This document shows, one piece after another, positions 1 through 11,014 of a stretch of 64,000 bases of DNA. Origin of the DNA: Halomonas sp. Y3 (GTDB taxonomy: Bacteria; Pseudomonadota; Gammaproteobacteria; Pseudomonadales; Halomonadaceae); contig NZ_CP099975.1 of NCBI RefSeq assembly GCF_024137965.1, positions 1,426,001-1,490,000 on the forward strand, written 5' to 3'. The notes beneath the pieces are model-generated. The model was not told where the DNA came from. It ran no database searches and saw only the letters and a list, made by a program, of their open reading frames with translations. Position numbers and translations under genes: made by a program. Positions within the stretch are counted from its first letter, which is position 1, and every line of letters begins with the position of its first letter.

Positions 1-1
1 C

Positions 2-658
2 TACCAGAAGGGGTTCGGCGGGCACTTTCACAACGACAACGCCATTGCCGTGCTGCGCGATATTCCGGGGCTGCTGGTGGCCTGTCCGGCCGGCCCCCGG
101 GAGGCGGTGGGGCTGCTGCAGGAGGCGGTGCGCCTGGCCGACGAGGAGCAGCGGGTGGTGGTGTTGCTGGAGCCTATCGCCCGCTATCACGGTCGCGACC
201 TGCTCGAGGAGGGGGACGGGCGCTGGTGCGAGGAGGACCCGGGGCCCGATTTCCGCCTGCCGGTGGGGGAGCTCGGCCGTTGGGGAGAGGGGAGCGAACT
301 GGCCATCCTGACCTACGGCAACGGGGTGCACCTGGCCCGCCAGGCCCTGGCGGAGATCGACCCGGCCGGGGCGCGAGTGCGGATCGTCGCCCTGCGCTGG
401 CTGACCGGCATCGACCACGACGCCGTGCATGACGCCGTGGCCGACTGCGGCCGCGTGCTGATCGTCGACGAGTGTCGCCGCTCGGGGTCGCTGAGCGAGG
501 CGCTGGTCACCGGCCTGGTGGAGCGCGGCGTGGCCGGCGAGCGGCTGTCGCGGCTGACCGCCGAGGACAGCTTCATTCCCCTGGGGCCGGCGGCCACCCT
601 GACGCTGCCCTCCCGGGAGCAGGTCGTGGCCCGAGCCCGGGCGCTGCTGGCGCCCTGA
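2..658 (+). CDS. Thiamine-dependent dehydrogenase E1, beta-type C-terminal part (5' truncated by window)
   Basis: The reading frame is open from base 2 and ends in TGA at 656-658, so only the last 218 codons are visible. The segment YQKGFGGHFHNDNAIAVLRD followed by a transketolase C-terminal domain (LAILTYGNGVHLARQAL, then VLIVDECRRSGSLSEAL) is typical of the beta half of 2-oxoacid dehydrogenase E1 enzymes (pyruvate, 2-oxoisovalerate or acetoin type). These use thiamine diphosphate to decarboxylate a 2-oxoacid and pass the acyl group to a lipoyl E2. The substrate cannot be read from this fragment. The gene could be a fused alpha-beta E1, because the N-terminal half lies outside the window. 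Confidence 0.75.
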   Translation, partial: YQKGFGGHFHNDNAIAVLRDIPGLLVACPAGPREAVGLLQEAVRLADEEQRVVVLLEPIARYHGRDLLEEGDGRWCEEDPGPDFRLPVGELGRWGEGSELAILTYGNGVHLARQALAEIDPAGARVRIVALRWLTGIDHDAVHDAVADCGRVLIVDECRRSGSLSEALVTGLVERGVAGERLSRLTAEDSFIPLGPAATLTLPSREQVVARARALLAP

Positions 659-661
659 GCC

Positions 662-1147
662 TCAGTCGTCGCCGTGGCCGCCCAGGCGCTGGTGAAGGTG
701 CAGCATCACCTCCACCTCGTGCTCCGGACGCATCGGCTCGAGCCCCAGCTCGCCGAACAGCTCGCCGCGGGCCCGGGCCCAGTCCCCGGGGGAGAGGGCG
801 CCGTAGAGGCTCTCGGCCGGGGCCAGTTCCACGAAGGGGTCGAGGCCGTAGGTGTCGAAGAGCCGCGACAGGGCGGCCTCGTCGTCGCCGACCCCGGCGG
901 TATAGAGGGTGTCGCTGAAGTGGTCGTTCTCCAGCTCCCGGATCACGTCCAGGGGGCTGACCCCCATGCTGTTGAGCTCCTCCAGGCTGTATTCGCCCAG
1001 GGAGACCGTCTCGGCATCCAGCCAGTCATCCTCTGGCTGGATCAGGGTGTGCTTGACGCGACCGTCGGGCAGGGTCCAGGCGATGGCCAGCGGCAGGCCG
1101 CCGTCGTCGCCGGTCTCCACGGCGATAAAGCCGGGCATATCGGCCAT
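662..1147 (-). CDS. Degenerate DEDD exonuclease-like protein
   Basis: This 161-residue protein has the layout of a small exonuclease-fold family known from pseudomonads: a first strand (PGFIAVE), then LPDGRVKHTLIQPEDDWLD, then a VxxSP.DVIRELEND stretch and GDDEAALSRLF. In active DEDD enzymes the first strand carries D-x-E. Here it reads FIAVE, so the first acidic ligand appears lost and catalysis is doubtful. The ATG at 1147 lies two bases after the tatD stop, so both are likely one transcript with translational coupling. The family assignment is my pattern recognition, not a search result. A plain hypothetical protein is the alternative. Confidence 0.45.
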   Translation of the reverse strand: MADMPGFIAVETGDDGGLPLAIAWTLPDGRVKHTLIQPEDDWLDAETVSLGEYSLEELNSMGVSPLDVIRELENDHFSDTLYTAGVGDDEAALSRLFDTYGLDPFVELAPAESLYGALSPGDWARARGELFGELGLEPMRPEHEVEVMLHLHQRLGGHGDD

Positions 1148-1149
1148 GA

Positions 1150-2028
1150 TCAGTTCTCCTCGTGATTGGGGGGCAGCCGAAAGAAGCGGCGCGCCGTCGC
1201 GGTGGTGCCGGCGGCCAGGGCGGCCTCGCTCTCGCCGCGCCAGTGGGCGATCTCGCGGACGATCCACGGCAGCAGCGCCGGCTCGTGGCGCCTGCCCTTG
1301 AGTTTGGCAGGTAAGTTGCGCGGCAGCAGGTAGGGACAGTCGGTTTCCACCATCAGCCGTGCCAGCGGAATGTCGCCCACCAGCTCGCGCAGGTGATGGC
1401 CCCGGCGCTCGTCGCAGAGCCAGCCGGTCAGGCCGATATGCAGGTCCAGGTCCAGGTAGCCATGCAGGGTATCGCGCTCGGCGGTGAAGCAGTGGACCAC
1501 GGCGTCGCCGATATCGTCGCGCCAGGCGCGCAGCATCTCGCGCATGCGCCGACCCGCGTCCCGCTCGTGGATAAAGAGCGGCTTGCCGCAGGCGGCGGCG
1601 ATCTCCAGCTGGGCCTCGAAGGCGCGCTCCTGCTCCGCGGGCGTGGAGAAGTTGCGATTGAAGTCGAGCCCGCACTCGCCCACGGCCACCACCTCGGGCA
1701 GGCGCTGCAGGGCCGCCATGGCCGCCGCGAGCTCGCCGTCCCAGCGGCTGGCGTCGTGGGGGTGCACGCCGGCGGTGGCGTGGAGCGAGAGCCCGTCTCC
1801 GCCGTGCTCACGACACATCGCCACCGCCTGTTCGGCGTGCTCGCGGTCGGTGCCGGTGAGGATCAGGGTGGTGACGTTGGCCGCCTGGGCGCGGCCGAGC
1901 ACGGCCGGCAGGTCCCGGGCGAAGCTCTCGTGGGTCAGGTTGGCGCCGATGTCCACCAGGGGCGCCGGCGCGGTGAAGCGCAGCGCCTCGGGGAGGACAT
2001 CATCGAACTGGGCGGGCTGCTCTGCCAA
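1150..2028 (-). CDS. tatD: TatD family metal-dependent hydrolase/deoxyribonuclease
   Basis: The protein carries TatD hallmarks: VDIGANLTHESF near the N-terminus (in place of the usual D-x-H-x-H), TAGVHPHD, VGECGLDFNRNFS, KPLFIHERDAG and the late METDCPYL motif that supplies a metal-binding aspartate. TatD proteins are cytoplasmic TIM-barrel metallohydrolases with 3'-5' DNase activity. I chose a TTG start at 2028 because an AGGAG sits seven bases upstream and the protein then has 292 residues. An in-frame ATG at 2079 would add 17 residues without a visible ribosome-binding site. The exonuclease-like gene follows immediately on the same strand, and uup starts divergently 120 bases away. Confidence 0.85.
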   Translation of the reverse strand: MAEQPAQFDDVLPEALRFTAPAPLVDIGANLTHESFARDLPAVLGRAQAANVTTLILTGTDREHAEQAVAMCREHGGDGLSLHATAGVHPHDASRWDGELAAAMAALQRLPEVVAVGECGLDFNRNFSTPAEQERAFEAQLEIAAACGKPLFIHERDAGRRMREMLRAWRDDIGDAVVHCFTAERDTLHGYLDLDLHIGLTGWLCDERRGHHLRELVGDIPLARLMVETDCPYLLPRNLPAKLKGRRHEPALLPWIVREIAHWRGESEAALAAGTTATARRFFRLPPNHEEN

Positions 2029-2147
2029 GGCGGAACTCCTCTGGGGAAGGGGGCGACGGGGCGTCAGAAGGAGGCGCATTGTACCCGCGGCGGCGGCCTC
2101 CTGCATGGGGTACACTGGCGCCCCCGGTGAAACGAAGAGGTATTCGC

Positions 2148-4082
2148 GTGACCCTGCTACGTCTGGAACAGCTGCAACTGGCCTACGGCACCCATGTGCT
2201 GCTCGATGGCGCCGACCTGGTGCTGGAGAGGGGCGAGCGCCTGGCCCTGGTGGGGCGCAACGGCACTGGCAAGTCGACCCTGCTGCGCCTGGTGTCCGGC
2301 GAGACCTTGCCCGACGGCGGCACCCTCTGGCGGGCGCCGGGGCTCAAGATCGGCGTGCTCGCTCAGGAGCTGCCCGAGGCTGACGGCCAGACCATCTTCG
2401 ACGTGGTGGCCGGGGGGCTGCCCGAGGCCGGTGCGCTGCTCTCGGAGTATCACCACCTGGTGGGTGAGGCGGAGCCCGACATGCGCCGCATGGCCGAGCT
2501 GCAGACGCGCCTGGAGGCCATCGACGGCTGGTCCTTCCACCAGCGCATCGACGTAGTGTTGACCCGCCTGGGGCTGCCCGCCGACGCCGAGATGTCTGCG
2601 CTCTCCGGCGGCTGGCGTCGGCGCGTGGCCCTGGCCCGGGCCCTGGTGGCCGAGCCCGACCTGCTGCTGCTGGACGAGCCCACCAACCACCTGGACCTCG
2701 ATACCATCGCCTGGCTCGAGGAGCAGCTGCTGGCCTTCAACGGCGCGGTCCTCTTCATCACCCACGACCGGGCCTTCCTGTCGCGGCTGGCCACGGCGAT
2801 TCTCGAGCTGGATCGCGGTCGGCTCGGCCGCTACCCCGGCGACTACGCCAGGTATCAGGCCCAGAAGACTCATGAGCTTGAGGTAGAAGCCCGGGAGCAC
2901 GCCGAGTTCGACAAGAAGCTCGCCCAGGAGGAAGCCTGGATCCGCCAGGGCATCAAGGCGCGGCGCACCCGCAACGAGGGGCGCGTGCGGGCCCTGGAGC
3001 AGCTGCGCCGGGAGCGCAGCGAGCGGCGCGAGCGTCAGGGTACCGCCAACCTGGCCGTGGACGGCGGCGAGCGCAGCGGCAAGCGGGTGGTGGAGCTCTC
3101 CCACGTCACCCAGCGCTTCGGCGGCGAGGCGGTGATCCGCGACCTCTCCCTGGAGATCCAGCGCGGCGACCGCATCGGCTTCATCGGGCGCAACGGCGCC
3201 GGCAAGACCACCCTGCTCAAGATCCTGCTGGGCGAGCTTGCGCCCACCGAGGGGGAGGTCCGGCTCGGCACCAAGCTGCAGGTGGCCTACTTCGACCAGC
3301 TGCGCGCCGGACTCGAGCCCGAGAAGACGGTCTACGACAACGTGGCCCAGGGCAGCGACCGGGTCAGCGTGGGCGGCCGCGACCGCCACGTGATGAGCTA
3401 CCTGCAGGACTTCCTCTTCAGCCCGGAGCGGGTCCGCCAGCCGGTCAAGGCGCTCTCCGGGGGGGAGTCCAACCGGCTGCTGCTGGCCAAGCTCTTCACC
3501 CAGCCGGCCAACGTGCTGGTGCTCGATGAGCCCACCAACGACCTCGACATGGAGACCTTGGAGCTGCTCGAGGAGCTGCTGCTCGACTTCGAGGGCACCC
3601 TGCTGCTGGTCTCCCACGATCGTGCCTTCATGGACAACGTGGTGACCAGCGTGCTGGCCTTCGAAGGCGAGGGCCGGGTGCGCGAGTACGTGGGCGGCTA
3701 CAGCGACTGGGTGCGCCAGGGGGGCAAGCTTCCGCCGGCGCCCTGGGAGGGGGCGGCTCGCCAGCGGGCAGAGCCCGTCGCCGAGGTGGCAGGCGTCGAG
3801 GCGACGCCGGAGACAAAAGCCGAGCCTGCCCCGGCGCTGAAGAAGCCCGCCAAGCTCTCCTACAAGCTGCAGCGCGAACTCGACGGCCTGCCCGCCGAGA
3901 TCGAGCGGCTCGAGGAGGCAGTGGCCGAGTTCGAGGCCAGGGTGGGGGATCCCGGTTTCTACCAGCAGGAGAGCGCGACGGTTACCGCCGTGCTGGAGGA
4001 GATGGCGGCCAAACAGGCGATGCTGGACGCCGCCATGGAGCGGTGGATGGAGCTGGAAGCGCTCGCCTCAGGCGACGCCTGA
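2148..4082 (+). CDS. uup: ABC-F ATPase Uup
   Basis: Two ABC ATPase domains lie in tandem without membrane segments. The first has Walker A GRNGTGKST near residue 37, the signature LSGGWRRR and Walker B LLLLDEPTNHLD. The second has GRNGAGKTT near 346, LSGGESNR and LVLDEPTNDLD. Between them is the charged ABC-F linker, and the last 70 residues (from about 570) form a lysine- and glutamate-rich coiled coil, which is the Uup C-terminal DNA-binding extension. The length of 644 residues matches Uup (about 635). Uup-type proteins act on ribosomes and suppress transposon excision. Start: GTG at 2148 after GAAGAGG. An upstream ATG at 2079 would overlap the tatD upstream region and has no ribosome-binding site. 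Confidence 0.9.
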   Translation: MTLLRLEQLQLAYGTHVLLDGADLVLERGERLALVGRNGTGKSTLLRLVSGETLPDGGTLWRAPGLKIGVLAQELPEADGQTIFDVVAGGLPEAGALLSEYHHLVGEAEPDMRRMAELQTRLEAIDGWSFHQRIDVVLTRLGLPADAEMSALSGGWRRRVALARALVAEPDLLLLDEPTNHLDLDTIAWLEEQLLAFNGAVLFITHDRAFLSRLATAILELDRGRLGRYPGDYARYQAQKTHELEVEAREHAEFDKKLAQEEAWIRQGIKARRTRNEGRVRALEQLRRERSERRERQGTANLAVDGGERSGKRVVELSHVTQRFGGEAVIRDLSLEIQRGDRIGFIGRNGAGKTTLLKILLGELAPTEGEVRLGTKLQVAYFDQLRAGLEPEKTVYDNVAQGSDRVSVGGRDRHVMSYLQDFLFSPERVRQPVKALSGGESNRLLLAKLFTQPANVLVLDEPTNDLDMETLELLEELLLDFEGTLLLVSHDRAFMDNVVTSVLAFEGEGRVREYVGGYSDWVRQGGKLPPAPWEGAARQRAEPVAEVAGVEATPETKAEPAPALKKPAKLSYKLQRELDGLPAEIERLEEAVAEFEARVGDPGFYQQESATVTAVLEEMAAKQAMLDAAMERWMELEALASGDA

Positions 4083-4092
4083 GCGAACGAGA

Positions 4093-4113
4093 AAGGCGCC
4101 CAATGGGCGCCTT
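4093..4113. terminator. Hairpin between convergent uup and uspA
   Basis: AAGGCGCC and GGCGCCTT form an 8-bp perfect stem with a five-base loop in the 56-base gap between converging genes. On the minus strand it is followed by TTTCTCGTT, so it is the better terminator for uspA. On the plus strand the T-run is weak. Confidence 0.6.
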
Positions 4114-4138
4114 GTGACTCAGGAGTGGCCGGGCGCCG

Positions 4139-4597
4139 TCACTCGGCGCTCTTCTCGCCCTTCTTGCCCACCCGCACGGCGAGGACATCGCACTGGGCGC
4201 CGTGGAGCACGCCTGTGGAGGTGGAGCCGAGCAGCAGGGCAAAGCCGTGGCGGCCGTGGGAGCCCACCACGATCAGGTCCACGTCGTTCTCCTCGGCGAA
4301 GCGGTGGATCTCGGTGTCGGGCATGCCCACCAGCACATGCTGGTTCTCCCGGGGGACGCGGTCGTCGGCGATCTCTGCCAGACGCTGCTTGGCGTGCTCG
4401 TCGAGCTGGTCCTGGATGCTGGTGAGGTCCATGGGGATATCGCCGCCGTAGGCGAAACCCAGGGGTTCCAGGGTGTGCATGATGGAGAGCTTGGCGTTCT
4501 GGTTACGCTCGGCGATCTGGGCGGCACGCTCCAGCACCTTGTGGGAATCCTTGGTCAGGTCCACGGCGACCAGGATATGACGGTACTCGTTGCTCAT
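4139..4597 (-). CDS. uspA: Universal stress protein UspA family
   Basis: This is a single Usp domain of 152 residues. It opens with YRHILVAVDLTKDS (nucleotide-binding strand) and ends with the ATP-binding signature G-x2-G-x9-G-S/T, visible as GSHGRHGFALLLGSTSTG, followed by CDVLAVRV. This places it in the ATP-binding UspA/UspFG-like class of small cytoplasmic stress proteins. The ATG at 4597 is preceded by an AAGGAG. The gene is monocistronic, convergent with uup and divergent from the small membrane-protein gene at 4714. Its exact stress signal cannot be inferred from the promoter region. Confidence 0.88.
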   Translation of the reverse strand: MSNEYRHILVAVDLTKDSHKVLERAAQIAERNQNAKLSIMHTLEPLGFAYGGDIPMDLTSIQDQLDEHAKQRLAEIADDRVPRENQHVLVGMPDTEIHRFAEENDVDLIVVGSHGRHGFALLLGSTSTGVLHGAQCDVLAVRVGKKGEKSAE

Positions 4598-4713
4598 GGG
4601 GAGGCTCCTTGCGAGTTGGCAGAGTCGGCAGATGCCTTCACTCTAGGCCGCCTGACCCGGCAAGACAACGACGTGTATCAAGAATCACGCATCAAACCGA
4701 TCTGGAGACAACG

Positions 4714-5247
4714 ATGACCTGGCTGTTCATCCTCTTTGCCGTGCTGCTGGTGGCCTCGCCGGTGATGTGGCTCAAGCCCAGCCCCAGGCAGCGCCGCATC
4801 TCGGCGCTGCGCAACGCCGCCCTCAAGACCGGCCTTGTGGTCAAGCTGGAGAAGCCCCCGCTGCACGGTATCCAGACGGCCATGCCGGCCTACCGCTGGC
4901 GCTATCCTCAGGAGCGGCCCGGGCCCGACTTCGTGCTGGTGCGCGACGACCACGCCAGCTCGGCGCTCAAGCCCTTCGTGCACGGCTGGCGCTGGCGGAG
5001 GGAGCCGCTGCGGCCACTGCCCGAGGCGCTGGAGGACCGGCTCAAGGGGCTGCTGGAGCGCCTCCCCCAGGATGCCCTGGTGGTGGAGTCCCATCGCCAC
5101 GCCCTGAGCCTCTGGTGGTGGGAGTCCCAGGACTTTCCGCGCTTCTCTACCTACCTCGAGGACTTCGTGGCGCTGCGCGACGGCCTGGCCGGGCGACCGG
5201 ACGACGGCGCCGTGACGGTGCCCTTCGGGCAGCCCCCCGGGGGCTAG
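4714..5247 (+). CDS. Conserved single-pass membrane protein of unknown function
   Basis: The protein has 177 residues. The first 20 residues (TWLFILFAVLLVASPVMWL) form one hydrophobic helix, followed by a basic patch KPSPRQRR, which suggests an N-in or uncleaved anchor with a cytoplasmic body. The soluble part is arginine- and tryptophan-rich (WRWRREPL, LSLWWWESQDF). I do not recognise a domain of known function. The ATG at 4714 has GGAG six bases upstream. An ORF extension to 4609 lacks support. The stop codon TAG (5245-5247) overlaps the stop of the convergent MarR gene inside a CTAG palindrome. Confidence 0.7.
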   Translation: MTWLFILFAVLLVASPVMWLKPSPRQRRISALRNAALKTGLVVKLEKPPLHGIQTAMPAYRWRYPQERPGPDFVLVRDDHASSALKPFVHGWRWRREPLRPLPEALEDRLKGLLERLPQDALVVESHRHALSLWWWESQDFPRFSTYLEDFVALRDGLAGRPDDGAVTVPFGQPPGG

Positions 5248-5693
5248 CCCTGCGCCTCGGCGTCCCTGGCCTGGATGGCCAGGCCGTTATTCTCGATGCG
5301 GGAGAGCAGCTCGGAGAGGGTGGTCAGATCCTGCTCGCTCAGCCCCTCGAACATCTCCCGGCGAGCGTCGCGCACCACGGCGTCGATGCGTTCCAGCAGG
5401 GGTGTGGCCTCGGCGGTGAGAAAGACCCGTTTGGTGCGCCGGTCCTGGTCGCAGGGGCGGCGCTCCACCAGGCCCTGGCGGGAGAGCTGGTCCAGGGTGC
5501 GCACCAGGGAGGGGGCCTCCACGCCGATCGCTCGGGCCAGGTCGCACTGGGGCTGGCCGTCGCCGAGCCGCCACAGGTGGTAGAGCGTCACCCAGCGGGT
5601 CTGGGTCAGCCCCAGGGGGGCCAGGCGCTCATCGATGATGGAGCGCCACAGGCGTGGCAGGCGACTGAGCTGAAAACCGATATTCTCGTACAT
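5244..5693 (-). CDS. MarR/SlyA family transcriptional regulator
   Basis: This 149-residue protein has the MarR winged-helix layout. An N-terminal dimerisation helix (IGFQLSRLPRLWRSIID) is followed by LTQTRWVTLYHLWRLG, a recognition region (DLARAIGVEAPSLVRTLDQL), a wing with basic tip (RRPCDQDRRTKRVFLT) and C-terminal dimerisation helices. It resembles SlyA-type members more than the repressors of aromatic catabolism. It is divergent from fadB across 166 bases, so it may control fadBA or itself. An inverted repeat GGGTTC/GAACCC lies in that gap. The link to fatty-acid degradation is inference from position only. Confidence 0.85.
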   Translation of the reverse strand: MYENIGFQLSRLPRLWRSIIDERLAPLGLTQTRWVTLYHLWRLGDGQPQCDLARAIGVEAPSLVRTLDQLSRQGLVERRPCDQDRRTKRVFLTAEATPLLERIDAVVRDARREMFEGLSEQDLTTLSELLSRIENNGLAIQARDAEAQG

Positions 5694-5859
5694 GGGCGTA
5701 AGGGTTCCATAAGTTTGGCTCGATTCTGTGAACCCCCAGCGTGGAATGCAAGCCGGCTTATAGTATCACCACGCGCTTCCAACGAGGACTTGACGACTCG
5801 GCTTTCGTGAACCAAGCTGTGCGCATTCAAACGGCCGTATGAAATCGGGAGATTCGCGG

Positions 5860-9246
<3,387 letters not shown>

Positions 9247-9262
9247 GCGGCGCTCAGGACCT

Positions 9263-9293
9263 GCGGCCCTCTCCCTCGGGAGAGGGCCGCTTT
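9263..9293 (+). terminator. Rho-independent-type terminator of fadBA
   Basis: A perfect 13-bp stem (GCGGCCCTCTCCC with GGGAGAGGGCCGC) closes on two bases and is followed by TTTCAGT, 17 bases after the fadA stop. The T-run is short but the stem is very stable. Confidence 0.75.
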
Positions 9294-9375
9294 CAGTGGG
9301 CATTGACCTCCTTTGTGGCAACCCATAAGATGCATTTTTTTTACTTCTTTATATAGCCACTGCGAGGTAGCGCCC

Positions 9376-9570
9376 ATGGGACTGCTCAATAGCCTGCTCA
9401 AGAAAGACAAGACAGAAGACAGCACAGCGGAGGAGGGTCAGGCCGTTCAGACCTTCGAGCCTGCGCCGGCAACGGCCGCAGAGACCAGTGCCGAAGCGGC
9501 GGCCGGCACCGAGGGGGAGAAGAACGGCAAGCACGGCGCCCCCGGCGTCTGCTGCGGCTCATGCCACTGA
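9376..9570 (+). CDS. Small CCGSCS-motif-type protein
   Basis: This 64-residue peptide has three parts: an amphipathic basic start (MGLLNSLLKKDK), a low-complexity acidic and alanine-rich middle (about 12-50) and the C-terminal tail GVCCGSCH. A terminal CCGSCS-like tail defines a small conserved bacterial family of unknown role that I recognise by this motif. Here the last residue is histidine. Three cysteines plus histidine could bind a metal or be modified. The ATG at 9376 follows GAGGTAGCGCCC. The upstream ATG-like start at 9313 lies in an AT-rich promoter-like stretch. It is flanked by the fadA terminator and a convergent reductase gene. Confidence 0.7.
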   Translation: MGLLNSLLKKDKTEDSTAEEGQAVQTFEPAPATAAETSAEAAAGTEGEKNGKHGAPGVCCGSCH

Positions 9571-9606
9571 GGCGAACCGCCCCTGGCTCTGCCTGGCTGC
9601 CACCGG

Positions 9607-10071
9607 CTACAGGATGCCCGCTTCGAGCCCGGCCGCCAGGTAGAGTCCCAGCTCCTCCACCTGCTCGACGAAGCCCTCCTGCCACTCTCCCCTCAGGGTG
9701 AGGGGCTCCTGCACCCACCTCCAGCGAAGTCCTGTCACGATGCTCTCCACGGCGCGGCGAGTGCCGGTGCCATCCTGTCCGGCGCGGATATAGAGCGCGC
9801 AGGGAAGGCCCTGTGTCTCCTCCAGCAGCGGGTAGTAGCAGCGGTCGAAGAAATCCTTGAGCGCTCCGCTCATGTAGCCCAGGTTCTCGGTGGTCCCCAG
9901 CAGGATGGCATCGCAGTCGCGAACATCCTCGGGGCCGGCATCGAGCGGTGCCTTGATGGTGACCTCAACGCCGGCGACCTCCGGGTGTCGTGCGCCGCGT
10001 TCGGCGGCGTCGCGCAGCGCCAGGGTATTGGGAGAGGGGGCATGGGCGACGATCAGCAAGCGCTTGTTCAT
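9607..10071 (-). CDS. Flavodoxin-like NAD(P)H-dependent FMN reductase/oxidoreductase
   Basis: The 154-residue protein has a flavodoxin-like fold pattern: strand [12 protein letters not shown] with phosphate-binding residues at the N-terminus, a second strand [17 protein letters not shown] (the FMN-contacting loop), then [17 protein letters not shown] and a late strand [15 protein letters not shown]. This matches small flavin reductases of the NADPH-dependent FMN reductase group. ATG at 10071 has GGAG seven bases upstream. The track-like longer start at 10098 does not. No partner gene indicates the electron acceptor. Confidence 0.7.
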   Translation of the reverse strand: MNKRLLIVAHAPSPNTLALRDAAERGARHPEVAGVEVTIKAPLDAGPEDVRDCDAILLGTTENLGYMSGALKDFFDRCYYPLLEETQGLPCALYIRAGQDGTGTRRAVESIVTGLRWRWVQEPLTLRGEWQEGFVEQVEELGLYLAAGLEAGIL

Positions 10072-10139
10072 GTTGACAGCTCCTCGGCTTTTTCCCACGC
10101 TGAATCGGCATTTTCTTGCATTAATCAGGAGGATCTACG

Positions 10140-10619
10140 ATGGCATTCGCCTTGTCGAGCATGCGTGTGACCAGCCCTGCCTTCGATGACGGCAGCGGTA
10201 TCCCCGCCCGGCATACCGGTGAAGGCGAGGATATCTCGCCGGCGCTGGTGTGGCAGGAGGCCCCGGAGGGCACCAAGGGGTTTGCGGTGATCTGCCACGA
10301 TCCGGACGCCCCGCTGGTGCAGAACGGCACCTATGGCTTCGTGCACTGGGTGCTCTACAACATCCCGGCCTCCGTCACCAGCCTGGAGGAGGCGACCCGG
10401 GTCGGTACGCGAGGCAAGAACGACTTCGGCAAGCTGGGCTATGGCGGTCCCATGCCGCCTGAAGGCCACGGCGTGCATCGCTACTACTTCTGGGTGCTGG
10501 CGCTGGACAAGCCCACCGACGACCTGCCCGAGGGGCTCAAGCTTCACGACCTGCTGGTGAAGGCCGAGCCTCACCTGCTTGGGATGAACCGCCTGGTGGG
10601 CACCTACCGCCGTGGGTGA
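10140..10619 (+). CDS. YbhB/YbcL family PEBP-like protein
   Basis: The 159-residue protein belongs to the phosphatidylethanolamine-binding (Raf kinase inhibitor-like) family. Its anion-binding pocket motifs are DPDAPLVQNGTYGFVHWV near residues 60-77 and a late HRYYFWVLALD strand. Bacterial members are cytoplasmic or periplasmic proteins with poorly known ligands. No signal peptide is visible, so a cytoplasmic location is likely. A perfect AGGAGG lies eight bases before the ATG. Its stop overlaps the GTG start of the next gene. Confidence 0.88.
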   Translation: MAFALSSMRVTSPAFDDGSGIPARHTGEGEDISPALVWQEAPEGTKGFAVICHDPDAPLVQNGTYGFVHWVLYNIPASVTSLEEATRVGTRGKNDFGKLGYGGPMPPEGHGVHRYYFWVLALDKPTDDLPEGLKLHDLLVKAEPHLLGMNRLVGTYRRG

Positions 10620-10998
10620 CGCCGGCGTGCCCCGGCCGCCGCTTCTCCGGGTCTACTACGACGCTGTCTGCCCCGGCTGTCGGCGTGATCGCGCCCGCTA
10701 CGAGCGCTGGGCCGGCGAGCTGGGGGAGGGGGTGCAATGGTGCGACGTGACCGCACATCAGAAGGTGCTGCGTGAGAAGGGCGTCGACCCCGGGGCGGCG
10801 CTGCTCTCGCTGCATGTGGAAGAGGAGGACGGGCGCATCAGGGAGGGCATCGATGCCTATATCCTTCTGATGCGCCGCGTTCCCCGCCTGCGGCCCCTGG
10901 CCTGGCTGATCGGCCTCCCGGGGCTCAAGCCGGCCCTTCGCAGGCTCTACGATGGCTGGGTCAGGCGCCGCCTGGCCCGGGAGGGACGGCTGCCCTGA
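10612..10998 (+). CDS. DCC family thiol-disulfide oxidoreductase-like protein (DUF393)
   Basis: The protein has the DCC signature: a strand followed by YYDAVCPGCRRDRARY (the family's D-x-x-C-x-x-C motif, here DAVCPGC), then CDVTAHQ, DGRIREGIDAYILLMRRVP and an arginine-rich C-terminus (RRRLARE). Members are predicted thioredoxin-like redox proteins. The GTG start at 10612 overlaps the previous stop by eight bases, giving 128 residues. A second GTG at 10627 is equally possible. Co-translation with the PEBP gene is likely. Function in vivo is unknown. Confidence 0.8.
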   Translation: MGDAGVPRPPLLRVYYDAVCPGCRRDRARYERWAGELGEGVQWCDVTAHQKVLREKGVDPGAALLSLHVEEEDGRIREGIDAYILLMRRVPRLRPLAWLIGLPGLKPALRRLYDGWVRRRLAREGRLP

Positions 10999-11014
10999 GG
11001 CCAGCTCCCGGCCA

